Source of the DNA: Gemmiger formicilis
Lineage (GTDB): Bacteria; Bacillota; Clostridia; Oscillospirales; Ruminococcaceae
Assembly (NCBI RefSeq): GCF_018784445.1
Contig: NZ_WQOH01000011.1
Coordinates: forward strand, 59,467-123,466
Direction of reading: 5' to 3'
Length of the DNA: 64,000 nucleotides
Positions within the stretch are counted from its first letter, which is position 1; each line of letters starts with the position of its first letter. A program made the translations under genes and the position numbers. Shown piece by piece: positions 7,783 to 17,306 of the stretch. The notes under the pieces were generated by a model, which ran no database searches, had not been told where the DNA came from, and saw only the letters and a list, made by a program, of their open reading frames with translations.

Positions 7783-8802
7783 TTACAGATAGCTCATTTC
7801 TTCTTTCCGTCGCCCGGCCAGGTCGGGGTTATCCAGCACGGCACCGGCGCCCAGGGCCACACAGTCCAGTGGGCTTTCGGCAATGTGGACATCGATGCCG
7901 GTCTCGTTCTGGATCAGCGTATCCAGCCCGCGCAGCAGCGCACCGCCGCCCGAGAGCATGATGCCCCGGTCGATGATATCACTGGACAGTTCCGGCGGCG
8001 TGCATTCCAGCGTGTCCTTGATGGCCTCGACGATGCGCAGCAGACATTCACTCATGGCGTCGCGGACTTCCTCGGACCGGATCAGGATATCCTTCGGCAG
8101 GCCGTCCACGAGGTTGCGGCCTTTGATCTCCATACTGGTTTCCGGATCCTGCGGGCAGGCAGAGCCGATCTCGATTTTGATCTGCTCGGCCGTGCGCTCG
8201 CCCACCAGGAGGTTATACTTGCGCTTGATGAAGGCAATGATGCTCTGATCCAGCGCATCGCCCGCGCAGCGCACGCTGCGGCTTGCCACGATGCCCGACA
8301 GGCTGATGACCGCCACTTCCGCCGTGCCGCCGCCGATATCCACGATCATGCTGCCAACAGCGTCAGTGGTGGGTAGCCCGCTGCCGATGGCGGCGGCCAT
8401 GGGTTCTTCAATGACCGTGACCTGGCGTGCGCCCGCCTTGGCAGCTGCCTGGCGCACGGCGCGGCGCTCGACCTCGGTGACGCCGGACGGCACGCAGATG
8501 ACCACCCGGGGATGGGCAAAAATGCTGTTGCCGCAGGCCTGGCGGATGAAGCTTTGCAGCATGGCTGCGGTGATGTCGAAATCGGCAATGACGCCATCCT
8601 TCAGCGGACGCACGGCCACGATGGACCCGGGTGCGCGGCCGATGACGGCCTTTGCCTCATGCCCGACGCTGCGCACCCGCAGTTCGTCGCTGCGCGGGTC
8701 GACGGCGACGACGCTTGGCTCCCGCATGATGATGCCCCGGCCCTTCATGTAGACCAGCGTGTTGGCGGTGCCCAGATCAATGCCGATATCCTTGGTAAAC
8801 AT
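7783..8802 (-). CDS. mreB: Rod shape-determining protein MreB
   Basis: Actin-like cytoskeletal ATPase that organises lateral peptidoglycan synthesis under the membrane. 339 residues, the normal size. Visible actin-fold motifs are the phosphate-1 loop IGIDLGTANTLVY (about 6-18), the phosphate-2 region MIVDIGGGTAEVAVISL (about 158-174) and the adenosine motif MLSGGGALLRGLD near 290. ATG 8802 has GGGAG upstream. The reading frame stays open further upstream across maf, but that stretch is antisense to a real gene's codons and was not included. mreC and mreD do not follow, so this may be an Mbl/MreB paralogue. It lies 82 bases downstream of maf, as in Bacillus. Confidence 0.93.
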   Translation of the reverse strand: MFTKDIGIDLGTANTLVYMKGRGIIMREPSVVAVDPRSDELRVRSVGHEAKAVIGRAPGSIVAVRPLKDGVIADFDITAAMLQSFIRQACGNSIFAHPRVVICVPSGVTEVERRAVRQAAAKAGARQVTVIEEPMAAAIGSGLPTTDAVGSMIVDIGGGTAEVAVISLSGIVASRSVRCAGDALDQSIIAFIKRKYNLLVGERTAEQIKIEIGSACPQDPETSMEIKGRNLVDGLPKDILIRSEEVRDAMSECLLRIVEAIKDTLECTPPELSSDIIDRGIMLSGGGALLRGLDTLIQNETGIDVHIAESPLDCVALGAGAVLDNPDLAGRRKEEMSYL

Positions 8803-8884
8803 AGCGTGTATTCTCCCGAAAAAGCGTGTAAAAATGTTGCAGAACTTACCCATACAGTCTCCCCCATTCCGGGGCTGTGCGGGT

Positions 8885-9439
8885 TTACTGAAATTCGCGC
8901 AGCAGTTGTGCCGTGCGGTGGACCGGCAGCCCCATGATGTTGTAGTAGCACCCTTCGATGCCCGCGCACCACAGCGCCGCGTGCCCCTGGATGGCATAGG
9001 CCCCGGCCTTATCGTAGGGTTCCGGCGTGCGGACATAAATCCGCAGGTCGTCCTCCTCGATGGACGAAAAATGGACGGATGTTGTCTCCACCGTAGCGGC
9101 AGCGCGGCGGCCCCGGCAGATGCAGACGCCGGTATGTACGCGGTGCGCACGACCCGACAGGGCGCGCAGCATCCGCACGGCGTCGGCCTCGTCTTTCGGT
9201 TTGCCGAACACTTCGCCCTCGCACTCGACCACCGTGTCAAAACCGCAGACGATATCGTCGGGGTGTTCCTCGGCCACAGCGCGGGCCTTGGCGGTAGCCA
9301 GGGCCTTGGCCAGGTGTGCCGGGGAGTCTGCGGCAATTTTCGTCTCGTCGACGTCGCTGGTGATAACAGTATAGTCCGGCGTGATAAGGCTCATCAGTTC
9401 CCGCCGACGCGGGCTGCCGGATGCAAGGATCAAAGCCAT
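8885..9439 (-). CDS. maf: Maf-family nucleoside triphosphate pyrophosphatase
   Basis: Maf proteins hydrolyse dTTP, UTP or modified nucleotides and are linked to division arrest. 184 residues starting with the signature LILASGSPRRRELM. The catalytic Asp motif CGFDTVVE and the KPKDEADAVRML stretch follow in order, with the SSIEEDDLRIYV and KAGAYAIQGHAAL regions in the second half. ATG 9439 was chosen for the family N-terminus and the AGAAAGGAAG site; about 35 upstream in-frame codons are non-coding. Neighbour mreB downstream is the classical maf-mre arrangement. Confidence 0.92.
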   Translation of the reverse strand: MALILASGSPRRRELMSLITPDYTVITSDVDETKIAADSPAHLAKALATAKARAVAEEHPDDIVCGFDTVVECEGEVFGKPKDEADAVRMLRALSGRAHRVHTGVCICRGRRAAATVETTSVHFSSIEEDDLRIYVRTPEPYDKAGAYAIQGHAALWCAGIEGCYYNIMGLPVHRTAQLLREFQ

Positions 9440-9512
9440 GGGGTGCTTCCTTTCTGGTTTATTATAGTAGGAGTTGGATGTCGAAGTGTGGCAAAGTGGG
9501 GGTGGAAAATTA

Positions 9513-9956
9513 TTATTTTCCGGTCGACCCAAAGCCGCCGGCACCGCGCTGGGTGTCGGTCAGCTCGTCGGCAGAGGTGAAGGCCGCCTGCCAGACCGGG
9601 GCAATGCAGAGCTGGGCCACGCGCTCGCCGGGCTGAATGGTGTAGGGTTCATTGGACAGATTCACCATCGGCACACGGAGTTCGCCGCGGTAGTCGCTGT
9701 CAATGACGCCGACGCCGTTTGCCATGCACAGACCGTGCTTGATGGACAGGCCGCTGCGGGCATAGACGAGGGCGACGCACTCGGGGCCGGGCAGCTCGAT
9801 GGCAAGGCCGGTGGGCACGAGGGTACGCTGCATGGGCGCCAGCGTCAGCGGTTCATCCAGCACCGCGCACAGATCGGCCGCCGCCGCACCAGGGGTGGCG
9901 TAGGTTGGCACGACCGCGCGGGGATCGAGTTTTTTATATTTTACAATAGGGGTCAT
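9513..9956 (-). CDS. dut: dUTP diphosphatase (dUTPase)
   Basis: Hydrolyses dUTP to dUMP, keeping uracil out of DNA and feeding dTMP synthesis. 147 residues with all five trimeric dUTPase motifs in order: PGAAAADL, YARSGLSIKHGL, NGVGVIDSDYRGE, GERVAQLCIAP and the C-terminal RGAGGFGSTGK arm. ATG 9956 follows GGAGG by six bases. It is transcribed with maf on the minus strand. Confidence 0.95.
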   Translation of the reverse strand: MTPIVKYKKLDPRAVVPTYATPGAAAADLCAVLDEPLTLAPMQRTLVPTGLAIELPGPECVALVYARSGLSIKHGLCMANGVGVIDSDYRGELRVPMVNLSNEPYTIQPGERVAQLCIAPVWQAAFTSADELTDTQRGAGGFGSTGK

Positions 9957-9965
9957 GGGAACCTC

Positions 9966-10105
9966 CAAAAAAGATAATAGATAAAAGATAAGAGATAAAA
10001 AAGCAGGTGGATCGCGGCACTGTGCGCCGCTCAAAATTTTATTTTTGCCCCGCAGGCAAAAACTCCACATCATTTAGTATCTAGTATCTAGTATCTTTTA
10101 TCTAT
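9966..10105. repeat. Intergenic element with 13-bp terminal inverted repeats
   Basis: TAGATAAAAGATA at 9978-9990 is exactly complementary to TATCTTTTATCTA at 10092-10104. The left arm has AGATAA-type tandem units and the right arm has three direct AGTATCT units (10074-10098). The roughly 100-base centre shows no gene. Confidence 0.55.
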
Positions 10106-12181
10106 TTAATTATTCGTATAGTATAGCCCTCTCGTAAACTCATTGTCAAACGGGCGGGCGTCCAAAAGCAGCGCCAAAATCTGGGAAACGCGGGCCGGGG
10201 TCTCGATGGTAAAGGCGGCAACCGCCACATCCACCGGCATTTCGGACAGGCGCTCGCCCATATAAAGCGGCACGGGGTTGTACACCGTGCGCACACCCGC
10301 CCCGCCGGGGGCCGAGCAGGTCACGGTGAAGTCGCGGCCCTTGCGGTCGCGCAACGTGCCACCGCCCTGGCATTTGCCGCAGTCCCGCACGTTGCGCAGC
10401 GGACACGCCCGGGTCAGCATCAGCGGCAGGTGGCCGTAGCACAACGCCGCCGTGGGCACGCCCGGAGCCACAGCCTGCATGGCCGTCAGTGCGGTCTCGG
10501 GCTGCAAAAGCATCCCCTCGATGCCCAGGCTCTTATACCGCGCGGCGCTCATCGGGTTCGTCACGTTCAGACCCAGGCCGCCGTACAGCGTCCAGCCGTC
10601 GGTGTAGCGCAGCTGTGCGGGGTTATTGACCACCGCGCCCGCAAAGCCTGCATCCTGCAAGGCGTCCAGCCGGGCGGCGGTTTTTTGTTCCAGCTTGCCG
10701 AACATGACGCGGGGCAGTTCCAGCAGCGTTTTCTCCCGCCATGCCTCGGGGATGCTCTCGGCCTCGGCAATCGGGAAAATCAGGTATTTCAGCTTTTCCA
10801 CAGCATCCGCCGGGCACTGGGCCGCATTGGCAAACCGCGCGGCCAGTGCCGGTGCCTGCCCGACCGTGTGCGCCGGGTAGGCGGGCAGCGTGATATCCTG
10901 CGTGGCGTGGGGCCGGACTTCGCTGCGCTTTTCCAGCAGCTTATCCAATGCTTCGCGGCGCAGCTCGTTCCAGGCAGAACCGGGCAGAAAGCCTAAGCCC
11001 CCCTCCCCTGCTTCGGTGCGCAGGTCTGCCATGACAAAGGGCGTGCCGCCGGTCTTGCCCAGCGCACGCTCAATGCCGGGCAGCGGGTCCTTCTGGGCAG
11101 GCTGCGGCTCATCGGCGCTGTACACGACCGCCTTATGGCCGTCGTCGTCCCAGGCCGTCAGCTTGATGCCGCCGTCCTCGACGCCGCCGCTGACCTCGTA
11201 ATGTACCGGGACGCGCTGCAATTCACGGCGGAACAGTTCGCGGGCCTTGGGCGTCGCTGCGCGGGTCGCCGCGGCGTCCGCCTCGGTGCGCACGCCGAAC
11301 ATTTTGCCATCGTTGCGGTTCGTCAGGTAGCCGTCCGTGAAACCCGAGCGGGAGAAGATATCCCGCACGAGCTTTTCATCGTAAGGCTGGCCCGCGCAGA
11401 CCGCACGGCAGGCCGTGACGACCGCCGCCGCATACTCGGGCGTGCGCAGGCGGCCCTCAATTTTCACACTGGCGACACCCGCGTCCATCAGCTCCCGCAA
11501 GTGCGGGATGTAGTCCATATCTTTCAGGCTCAAATGGCAGGCCTTGCCGGGCTGGCCGGGTTTCAGGCCTGCACTGGCGTCAAAGGGCAGGCGGCAGGGC
11601 CCGGCGCAGGCGCCCCGGTTGCCGCTGCGGCCGCCCAAAAAGGCGCTCATCATGCACTGGCCGGACACACTCATGCAGAGTGCGCCGTGGACGAACACCT
11701 CCACCTCAATGGGGCTGGCTTCGCAGACGGCGCGGATTTCATCGAGGGACAGCTCACGCGCGAGAATGACGCGGTCATACCCCAGGGCGGCCAGTTCTTT
11801 GGCCCCTTCCGGCGTGTGGACGCTCATCTGGGTCGAGCCGTGCAGGTGCAGCGTCGGTGCAATGCTCTTGACCAGCTGCGCCGTGGCAAGATCGTCGGCA
11901 ATCACGGCATCTGCGCCCGCTTCGGCCACAGCCCGCACCGCGTCGGCCAGGCCCGCCAGTTCGCGGTCATAGACCAGCGTGTTCAGCGTGACATGGACCT
12001 TGACGCCGCGCGCATGGCAGAAGGCCACAGCCTCCCGCAGTTCATCGGGGGTAAAGTTGCCCGCCGTGCGGCGTGCGTTAAAGCCCGTCAGCCCCAGATA
12101 AACAGCATCAGCGCCGCTGAAAACAGCGGCGCCAAGCATTTCGCGGTTGCCTGCCGGGGCCAGGATCTCCGGGCGGCTCAT
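10106..12181 (-). CDS. U32 family peptidase / RlhA-type protein
   Basis: 691 residues: an N-terminal U32 domain (MSRPEILAPAGNREMLGAAVFSGADAVYLG) and a C-terminal DUF3656-like region. Conserved cysteines that in relatives bind an Fe-S cluster are present in CMSVSGQCMMSAFLGGRSGNRGACAGPCR, with more near the C-terminus (CPLRNVRDCGKCQGG). Relatives act in tRNA or rRNA hydroxylation (TrhP, RlhA), so the protease label is historical. The ATG overlaps the zapA stop by four bases (ATGA), indicating translational coupling, as for zapA-U32 pairs in other Firmicutes. Confidence 0.9.
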   Translation of the reverse strand: MSRPEILAPAGNREMLGAAVFSGADAVYLGLTGFNARRTAGNFTPDELREAVAFCHARGVKVHVTLNTLVYDRELAGLADAVRAVAEAGADAVIADDLATAQLVKSIAPTLHLHGSTQMSVHTPEGAKELAALGYDRVILARELSLDEIRAVCEASPIEVEVFVHGALCMSVSGQCMMSAFLGGRSGNRGACAGPCRLPFDASAGLKPGQPGKACHLSLKDMDYIPHLRELMDAGVASVKIEGRLRTPEYAAAVVTACRAVCAGQPYDEKLVRDIFSRSGFTDGYLTNRNDGKMFGVRTEADAAATRAATPKARELFRRELQRVPVHYEVSGGVEDGGIKLTAWDDDGHKAVVYSADEPQPAQKDPLPGIERALGKTGGTPFVMADLRTEAGEGGLGFLPGSAWNELRREALDKLLEKRSEVRPHATQDITLPAYPAHTVGQAPALAARFANAAQCPADAVEKLKYLIFPIAEAESIPEAWREKTLLELPRVMFGKLEQKTAARLDALQDAGFAGAVVNNPAQLRYTDGWTLYGGLGLNVTNPMSAARYKSLGIEGMLLQPETALTAMQAVAPGVPTAALCYGHLPLMLTRACPLRNVRDCGKCQGGGTLRDRKGRDFTVTCSAPGGAGVRTVYNPVPLYMGERLSEMPVDVAVAAFTIETPARVSQILALLLDARPFDNEFTRGLYYTNN

Positions 12182-12555
12182 TCGTCCTCCACCGGGAACT
12201 GGCTGCGGCGCAGGCGGCGTTCCAGCTCATCAATGCGGCGCTTCAGCGAGGCATTCTCACGGCGGGCTTCCTCGGCAGCCATCTTGGCGCTGGCCGCGTC
12301 CTCGAGATAATCCTTGATCTGGCGGCGCATATTGTCCGCGCTGCCGCTGGCCTTTTCCAGCTCGTCGCGGTAGTTCAGCGCCGTCATGACCGCCGCCGTA
12401 GTGATAGACACAGAGTTCGAGGACGCCATCAGCTCGTTCATGTCCAGGTTCAGCCTGTCGGCGAGGTTCTGCATATAGTCCTCGCTCTCGCTCGTGTTGA
12501 CTACATAGCTGGACCCGCAGATGTTCAGCCGCACTTTTGAGGTAGCCATACCCAT
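12178..12555 (-). CDS. zapA: Cell division protein ZapA
   Basis: ZapA cross-links FtsZ filaments at midcell. 125 residues with the N-terminal ZapA fold (KVRLNICGSSYVVNTSESEDYMQNLADRLNLDMNELM) and a C-terminal coiled coil (about residues 75-118, rich in K, E and R) that forms the tetramer. ATG 12555 gives seven-base spacing from GGAAGGAG; ATG 12561 is too close and ATG 12549 slightly far. The stop overlaps the start of the U32 gene. Confidence 0.9.
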   Translation of the reverse strand: MGMATSKVRLNICGSSYVVNTSESEDYMQNLADRLNLDMNELMASSNSVSITTAAVMTALNYRDELEKASGSADNMRRQIKDYLEDAASAKMAAEEARRENASLKRRIDELERRLRRSQFPVEDE

Positions 12556-12699
12556 AATCATACTCCTTCCGATCCTGCCTGTGCCCGGCTTTGGCGGCCC
12601 GGGCGCATAAATCCACAATTATTATAATACAAATCGGCGGTTTACAAAAGCCCTTTTTGAGGAAAATGTATAAAAAAGATGCAAACGGGCAATTTTCCC

Positions 12700-12728
12700 T
12701 TGCGCAATGAGCCAAATATCGTTATAAT
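12700..12728 (+). promoter_or_regulatory. Sigma-A-type promoter for glgP
   Basis: -35 TTGCGC (12700-12705), 17-base spacer, -10 TATAAT (12723-12728). It lies about 90 bases upstream of the glgP start codon. Confidence 0.65.
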
Positions 12729-12819
12729 CAATAGTGTGGTTTATTGACTCCACCCAAAAACAGTCGCAAGAATCTGTTATCCCAGTGATTTTATCACAGA
12801 GAAGAAGGAGAGAACGATT

Positions 12820-15222
12820 TTGAAATACACAAAGCGTGAATTTGAGAAGCTGCTCAAAGATAAGCTGATGAGCGAGTGCAACGTCACTTTGGACACTGCC
12901 TCCGCTGACCAGATTTATCGCTGCCTGGCTATGATCACCCGCCAGATCATGTCCGACCGCCAGAAGCAGTTCCAGTCCAAGGTCCTGGGCGAGGGCAAAA
13001 AGCAGGTCTACTACCTCTGCATGGAGTTCCTGATGGGCCGCAGCCTGCGCACCAGCCTGTTCAACCTTGGTCTGAACGAGGTTGCCGAGAGCGTGCTGGC
13101 TGACGCCGACATCAAGATCGACACCATCTACGACCAGGAGCCGGACGCAGGCCTGGGCAACGGCGGTCTGGGCCGCTTGGCCGCCTGCTATCTGGACGGC
13201 ATGGCTACCGACTGCATCCCCGGCACCGGCTACTCCATCCTGTACGAGTACGGCATCTTCAAGCAGAAGATCGTCGATGGCTGGCAGCAGGAGACCGCTG
13301 ACAACTGGCTGCCCGGCGGCCAGGTCTGGATCAAGAGCCACCCCGACCAGGCGCAGGAGATCCGCTTTGACGGCCAGGCCATTGAGACCTGGGAGGGCGG
13401 CTTCCATCACGTCAAGTACGAGAACTACAATTCCGTCATCGCCGTGCCCAACGATATGTACGTAGCCGGTTACGGTTCCAACGGCGTTTCCAAGCTGCGT
13501 CTGTGGCAGGCAAAGGCCCCCAGCTTTGATATGAGCAGCTTCAACGCCGGCAACTACAACACGGCCATCAGCCGGTCTGCCTCTGCCGAGCTGATCTCCA
13601 AGATCCTCTACCCCAACGACAACCACACCGAGGGCAAGATCCTGCGTCTGCGCCAGCAGTATTTCTTCTCTGCTGCGTCCATCGCGGATATCCTGCAGAA
13701 CCACCTGAACCAGTACGGCACGCTGGACAACCTGGCCGACAAGGTCAGCATCCAGCTGAACGATACCCACCCCACCGTTGCCATCCCCGAGATGATGCGC
13801 ATTCTGCTGGACGAGTGCAGCTATGAGTGGGACGCCGCCTTTGACATCTGCCGCAAGGTGTTTGCCTACACGAACCACACCGTCATGAGCGAGGCTCTCG
13901 AGAAGTGGAACGCCGACATCTTCCGCAACACCCTGCCCCGTATCTGGCAGATTGTCTGCGAGATGGACCGCCGCTGCCGCGCCGATCTGGCCAAGGCCTT
14001 CCCCGGCGATCAGGGCAAGATCGACTACATGGCGATCATCGGCGACAACCAGGTCCGCACCGCCAACATCTGCGCCTACACCTGCCACGCCATCAACGGC
14101 GTTTCCAAGCTGCACAGCGAGATCATCAAGGACAGCGTGTTCCATGATTACTTCCTGTACAAGCCGCAGGCGTTCAAGAACGTCACCAACGGCATTGCTT
14201 ACCGCCGCTGGCTGCTCTGCTCCAACCCCGGCCTGACCAAACTGCTGGAGGAGACCATCGGCGACGGCTTCAAGACCGATGCCTCCGAGCTGAAGAAGCT
14301 GGAGAAATTTGTGGACGACAAGACCGTGCAGGCTGCCGCCGCCAAGGTCAAGCGCGAGAACAAGGTCATCTTCGCGAACTACCTGCAGAAGGCTACCGGC
14401 CAGGTCATCGACCCCGATTCCATCTTCGACTGCCAGGTCAAGCGTATGCACGAGTACAAGCGCCAGCACCTGAACGCGCTGAACATCGCCGCTGAGTACC
14501 TGTACCTGAAGAATAATCCCAACGCCGAGTTCACCCCCAAGACCTACATCTTCGGCGCGAAGGCTGCCCCCGGTTACTACATGGCCAAGCAGATGATCCG
14601 CATGATCTGCAAGCTGGGCAAGATGATCGACGAAGATCCCGCTGTCCGCGGCAAGCTGCGCATCGTCTACCTCGAGGATTACTGCGTCAGCCTGTCCGAG
14701 CGCCTGATGCCCGCCTCCGAAGTGTCCGAGCAGATTTCCCTGGCCGGCACCGAGGCTTCCGGCACCGGCAACATGAAGTTCATGCTGAACGGCGCGATCA
14801 CGCTGGGCACGCTGGACGGCGCGAACGTCGAGATCGCCGATGCCGCCGGCCACGAGAACGAGATCATCTTCGGTATGCTGACCCCCGAAGTCAACGCGCT
14901 GAAGGGCATGGGCTACCACCCGAACGCCTTTATCAACGGCGACAACACCGCGATGGCTGTGCTGGACTTCCTGGAGAAGGGCTGGAACGGCGAGAACTTC
15001 AGCGAGGTCACGAGCAACCTGCGCAACTCCGACCCGTACATGGTCATGGCGGACTTCAAGGATTACCGCCGTGCCCAGCACGACCTGCAGGAACTGTACC
15101 GCGACAAGCAGAAGTGGAACCACATGAGCCTGATGAATATTTCCAACGCGGGCATCTTCAGCGCTGACCGTTCCATCATGGACTATGCGCGTGACATCTG
15201 GGGCGCCACTCCTGTCAAATAA
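12820..15222 (+). CDS. glgP: Glycogen/maltodextrin phosphorylase
   Basis: GT35 enzyme that releases glucose-1-phosphate from alpha-1,4-glucans. 800 residues, full length. The substrate and allosteric-lobe signature EPDAGLGNGGLGRLAACYLD is near residue 108. The PLP lysine is K653 in the EASGTGNMKFMLNG motif. The start is TTG at 12820, eight bases after GAAGAAGGAG; no ATG fits the family N-terminus. Codon use is strongly biased to preferred GC-ending codons, suggesting high expression. It is followed by a strong terminator and then a GH13 enzyme, together a glycogen or maltodextrin breakdown region. Confidence 0.96.
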   Translation: MKYTKREFEKLLKDKLMSECNVTLDTASADQIYRCLAMITRQIMSDRQKQFQSKVLGEGKKQVYYLCMEFLMGRSLRTSLFNLGLNEVAESVLADADIKIDTIYDQEPDAGLGNGGLGRLAACYLDGMATDCIPGTGYSILYEYGIFKQKIVDGWQQETADNWLPGGQVWIKSHPDQAQEIRFDGQAIETWEGGFHHVKYENYNSVIAVPNDMYVAGYGSNGVSKLRLWQAKAPSFDMSSFNAGNYNTAISRSASAELISKILYPNDNHTEGKILRLRQQYFFSAASIADILQNHLNQYGTLDNLADKVSIQLNDTHPTVAIPEMMRILLDECSYEWDAAFDICRKVFAYTNHTVMSEALEKWNADIFRNTLPRIWQIVCEMDRRCRADLAKAFPGDQGKIDYMAIIGDNQVRTANICAYTCHAINGVSKLHSEIIKDSVFHDYFLYKPQAFKNVTNGIAYRRWLLCSNPGLTKLLEETIGDGFKTDASELKKLEKFVDDKTVQAAAAKVKRENKVIFANYLQKATGQVIDPDSIFDCQVKRMHEYKRQHLNALNIAAEYLYLKNNPNAEFTPKTYIFGAKAAPGYYMAKQMIRMICKLGKMIDEDPAVRGKLRIVYLEDYCVSLSERLMPASEVSEQISLAGTEASGTGNMKFMLNGAITLGTLDGANVEIADAAGHENEIIFGMLTPEVNALKGMGYHPNAFINGDNTAMAVLDFLEKGWNGENFSEVTSNLRNSDPYMVMADFKDYRRAQHDLQELYRDKQKWNHMSLMNISNAGIFSADRSIMDYARDIWGATPVK

Positions 15223-15240
15223 TTTCGTTACTTGATTTTT

Positions 15241-15272
15241 GGCCGTGCCCTGTGAAGGGGCACGGCCTTTTG
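15241..15272 (+). terminator. Rho-independent terminator after glgP
   Basis: GGCCGTGCCC stem, six-base loop, complementary GGGGCACGGCC, then TTTT. It starts 19 bases after the glgP stop. Confidence 0.85.
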
Positions 15273-15423
15273 CATAGGCTTCCCCCATTGGGGGGAAGCT
15301 GTCTGCGAAGCAGACTGATGAGGGGCGGCCTTGCCGCTGCTGCCCACTACCGGGTTCCCACGCCAAACGCGCCCCTCATCCGGCCCTCCGGGCCACCTTC
15401 CCCCTCTGGGAAAGGCTTTACGC
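15273..15423. repeat. Short interspersed element, family B
   Basis: A roughly 150-base non-coding block with facing ends: TTCCCCC..GGGGGAAGCTG near the left and CCACCTTCCCCCTCTGGGAAAGGC near the right. It also has GATGAGGGGCG (left) and its complement CGCCCCTCATC (right). It has the look of a small non-autonomous repeat (MITE-like) common in Faecalibacterium-type genomes; that prevalence is from general knowledge. Confidence 0.6.
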
Positions 15424-15444
15424 TAACATAAAGGGGAGACTTTT

Positions 15445-17295
15445 ATGTCCCACACATTCTACAACAGCCTCGACTCCTCCTGCAAATCCCCGTTCGGGGC
15501 AATTCCCGCCGGGCAGGCTGTGACTTTCAACCTGACAGTGCCCGAGGATCTTGGCTATGTGGACCCGCATCTGGTTCTGACGAAGGATCGTGAAAACCCG
15601 GTACACTACCGCATGGAGTTCACCGGTCAGACGCCCCGGGTCAACCACTTCACGCTGACCGTCACACCCACCACATCGGGGCTGTACTTCTACCATTTTG
15701 ACCTGTACACTGATTTCCGCCGTATCTACCGCACGCCGGGCGGCGAAGGGGTGCTCAGCTGGACCGAGGGGCAGGAATGGCAGCTGACCGTGTATGAGCC
15801 GGACTTCAAAACACCGGACTGGCTGAAAAACGGCACGATGTATCAAATTTTTCCAGACCGTTTCTGTGAGGGAAAGCCCAACAAGGAGATGCCCTTTGCC
15901 GACCGCATCTACCGCGCCGACAAGACCGGCGAGCCGTATTTCTGGCCCACCGAGCAGGACGAGGGCTACCTGAATATGGACTACTACGGCGGTGACTTTG
16001 CGGGCATCCAGCAAAAGCTGCCGTATCTGCGTGATTTAGGCGTCACCTGCATCTACTTGAACCCGATTTTTGAGGCCCACGCCAACCACCGCTACAACAC
16101 GGCCGACTACCTGAAAGCCGACCCGCTGCTGGGCACGAACGAGGAGTTCAGCGCCCTCTGCCTGGCTGCTGCCCGGGAGGGCATCCGCATTATTTTGGAC
16201 GGCGTGTTCAGCCACACGGGGTCAGACTCCCGCTACTTCAACCGCGAGGGCCGCTACGGCCCGGGCGGCGCGTACCGCGACCGCAACTCGCCTTACCGCA
16301 GCTGGTACGACTTTGACTCGGGCTATCCCTGCGGCTACCGCAGCTGGTGGGGCTTTGAGACACTGCCCGAGGTGCAGGAGGATTCGCCCTCCTATGTAGA
16401 TTTTATCTGCGGCAAGGGCGGCGTCATCGACACTTGGCTGAACCTGGGCGCGTCGGGCTTCCGGCTGGATGTGGCCGACGAGCTGCCCGATGATTTCATT
16501 GAAAAAATCCGCACTGCCGTCAAATCCCACGGCGACGACAAGCTGCTTCTGGGTGAAGTGTGGGAGGACGCGACCACGAAGGAAGCCTTCGGGCAGCGCC
16601 GTACCTACCTGCGCGGGCGCGGGCTGGACGCCGTGATGAACTATCCCTTCCGCAATGCGGCGCTGGACTACCTGCACGGCGGCGACGTGGCCGCTGTGGC
16701 CGATGCCCTGATGCAAATTTGCGAGAACTATCCTGCCCCGGCGCTGGACTGTGCCATGAATTTCCTGTCCACCCACGACACCGAGCGCGCCATCACCGCC
16801 ATTGCGGGCGAGCCCTGCAACGGCCGCAACCGCTGCTGGCAGAGCAAGCGCTGCATCCCCGCCGACAAAATGGACGATGCTGTGCGCAAACTGCTGTTAG
16901 GGTATGCGATGATCTTCACGCTGCCCGGCGTACCCTGCGTCTACTACGGCGACGAGATCGCCATGCAGGGCTACCGCGACCCCTTCAACCGTGCATTCTT
17001 TGACTGGAACTCCACTGAGCAGCGGCTGCGCGGCCCCATCAAGACGCTGGCCGCTCTGCGCCGCAGCTGTGACGCCTTCGACGGCGGGCGGCTGGAAATT
17101 GTCCGCGCCGAGGGGGATGTGCTGCACTACCGCCGCGTCGGCAAGACCCAGACGGCGGAGATCATCCTGAACCGCGGGCCGCACCTCCTCGCCGAGGAGG
17201 CCTTCGGCAAGAACACCGAGGTCAACCCCGGCGGCTTCACGGTGCTGGTCGAGGACAACGAGCCCGAGCATGTGGGGTATTTTTCGGTATATTGA
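15445..17295 (+). CDS. GH13 alpha-glycosidase (neopullulanase/cyclomaltodextrinase type)
   Basis: Hydrolyses alpha-glucans, probably short maltodextrins or pullulan. 616 residues: an N-terminal beta-sandwich (CBM34-like, about 1-120) followed by the (beta/alpha)8 barrel. The four GH13 motifs are seen: DGVFSHTG, GFRLDVADE (nucleophile D342), LLGEVWED (acid/base E371) and STHDTERA (D445). No signal peptide, so it acts in the cytoplasm. ATG 15445 follows AAGGGGAG. It lies downstream of glgP and would supply or debranch its substrates. Confidence 0.92.
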   Translation: MSHTFYNSLDSSCKSPFGAIPAGQAVTFNLTVPEDLGYVDPHLVLTKDRENPVHYRMEFTGQTPRVNHFTLTVTPTTSGLYFYHFDLYTDFRRIYRTPGGEGVLSWTEGQEWQLTVYEPDFKTPDWLKNGTMYQIFPDRFCEGKPNKEMPFADRIYRADKTGEPYFWPTEQDEGYLNMDYYGGDFAGIQQKLPYLRDLGVTCIYLNPIFEAHANHRYNTADYLKADPLLGTNEEFSALCLAAAREGIRIILDGVFSHTGSDSRYFNREGRYGPGGAYRDRNSPYRSWYDFDSGYPCGYRSWWGFETLPEVQEDSPSYVDFICGKGGVIDTWLNLGASGFRLDVADELPDDFIEKIRTAVKSHGDDKLLLGEVWEDATTKEAFGQRRTYLRGRGLDAVMNYPFRNAALDYLHGGDVAAVADALMQICENYPAPALDCAMNFLSTHDTERAITAIAGEPCNGRNRCWQSKRCIPADKMDDAVRKLLLGYAMIFTLPGVPCVYYGDEIAMQGYRDPFNRAFFDWNSTEQRLRGPIKTLAALRRSCDAFDGGRLEIVRAEGDVLHYRRVGKTQTAEIILNRGPHLLAEEAFGKNTEVNPGGFTVLVEDNEPEHVGYFSVY

Positions 17296-17306
17296 GCAAA
17301 TTCCCC

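Noticed and set aside
8803..9336. N-terminal extension of MreB to 517 residues
   Set aside because: The extra part is the maf gene read in another frame. The normal MreB start at 8802 has a ribosome site and correct family length.
12622..15366. A 914-codon open frame on the minus strand opposite glgP
   Set aside because: It is a shadow of the GC-rich, strongly biased codons of glgP. It has no ribosome site, no recognisable domain and covers the terminator and promoter of the real gene.
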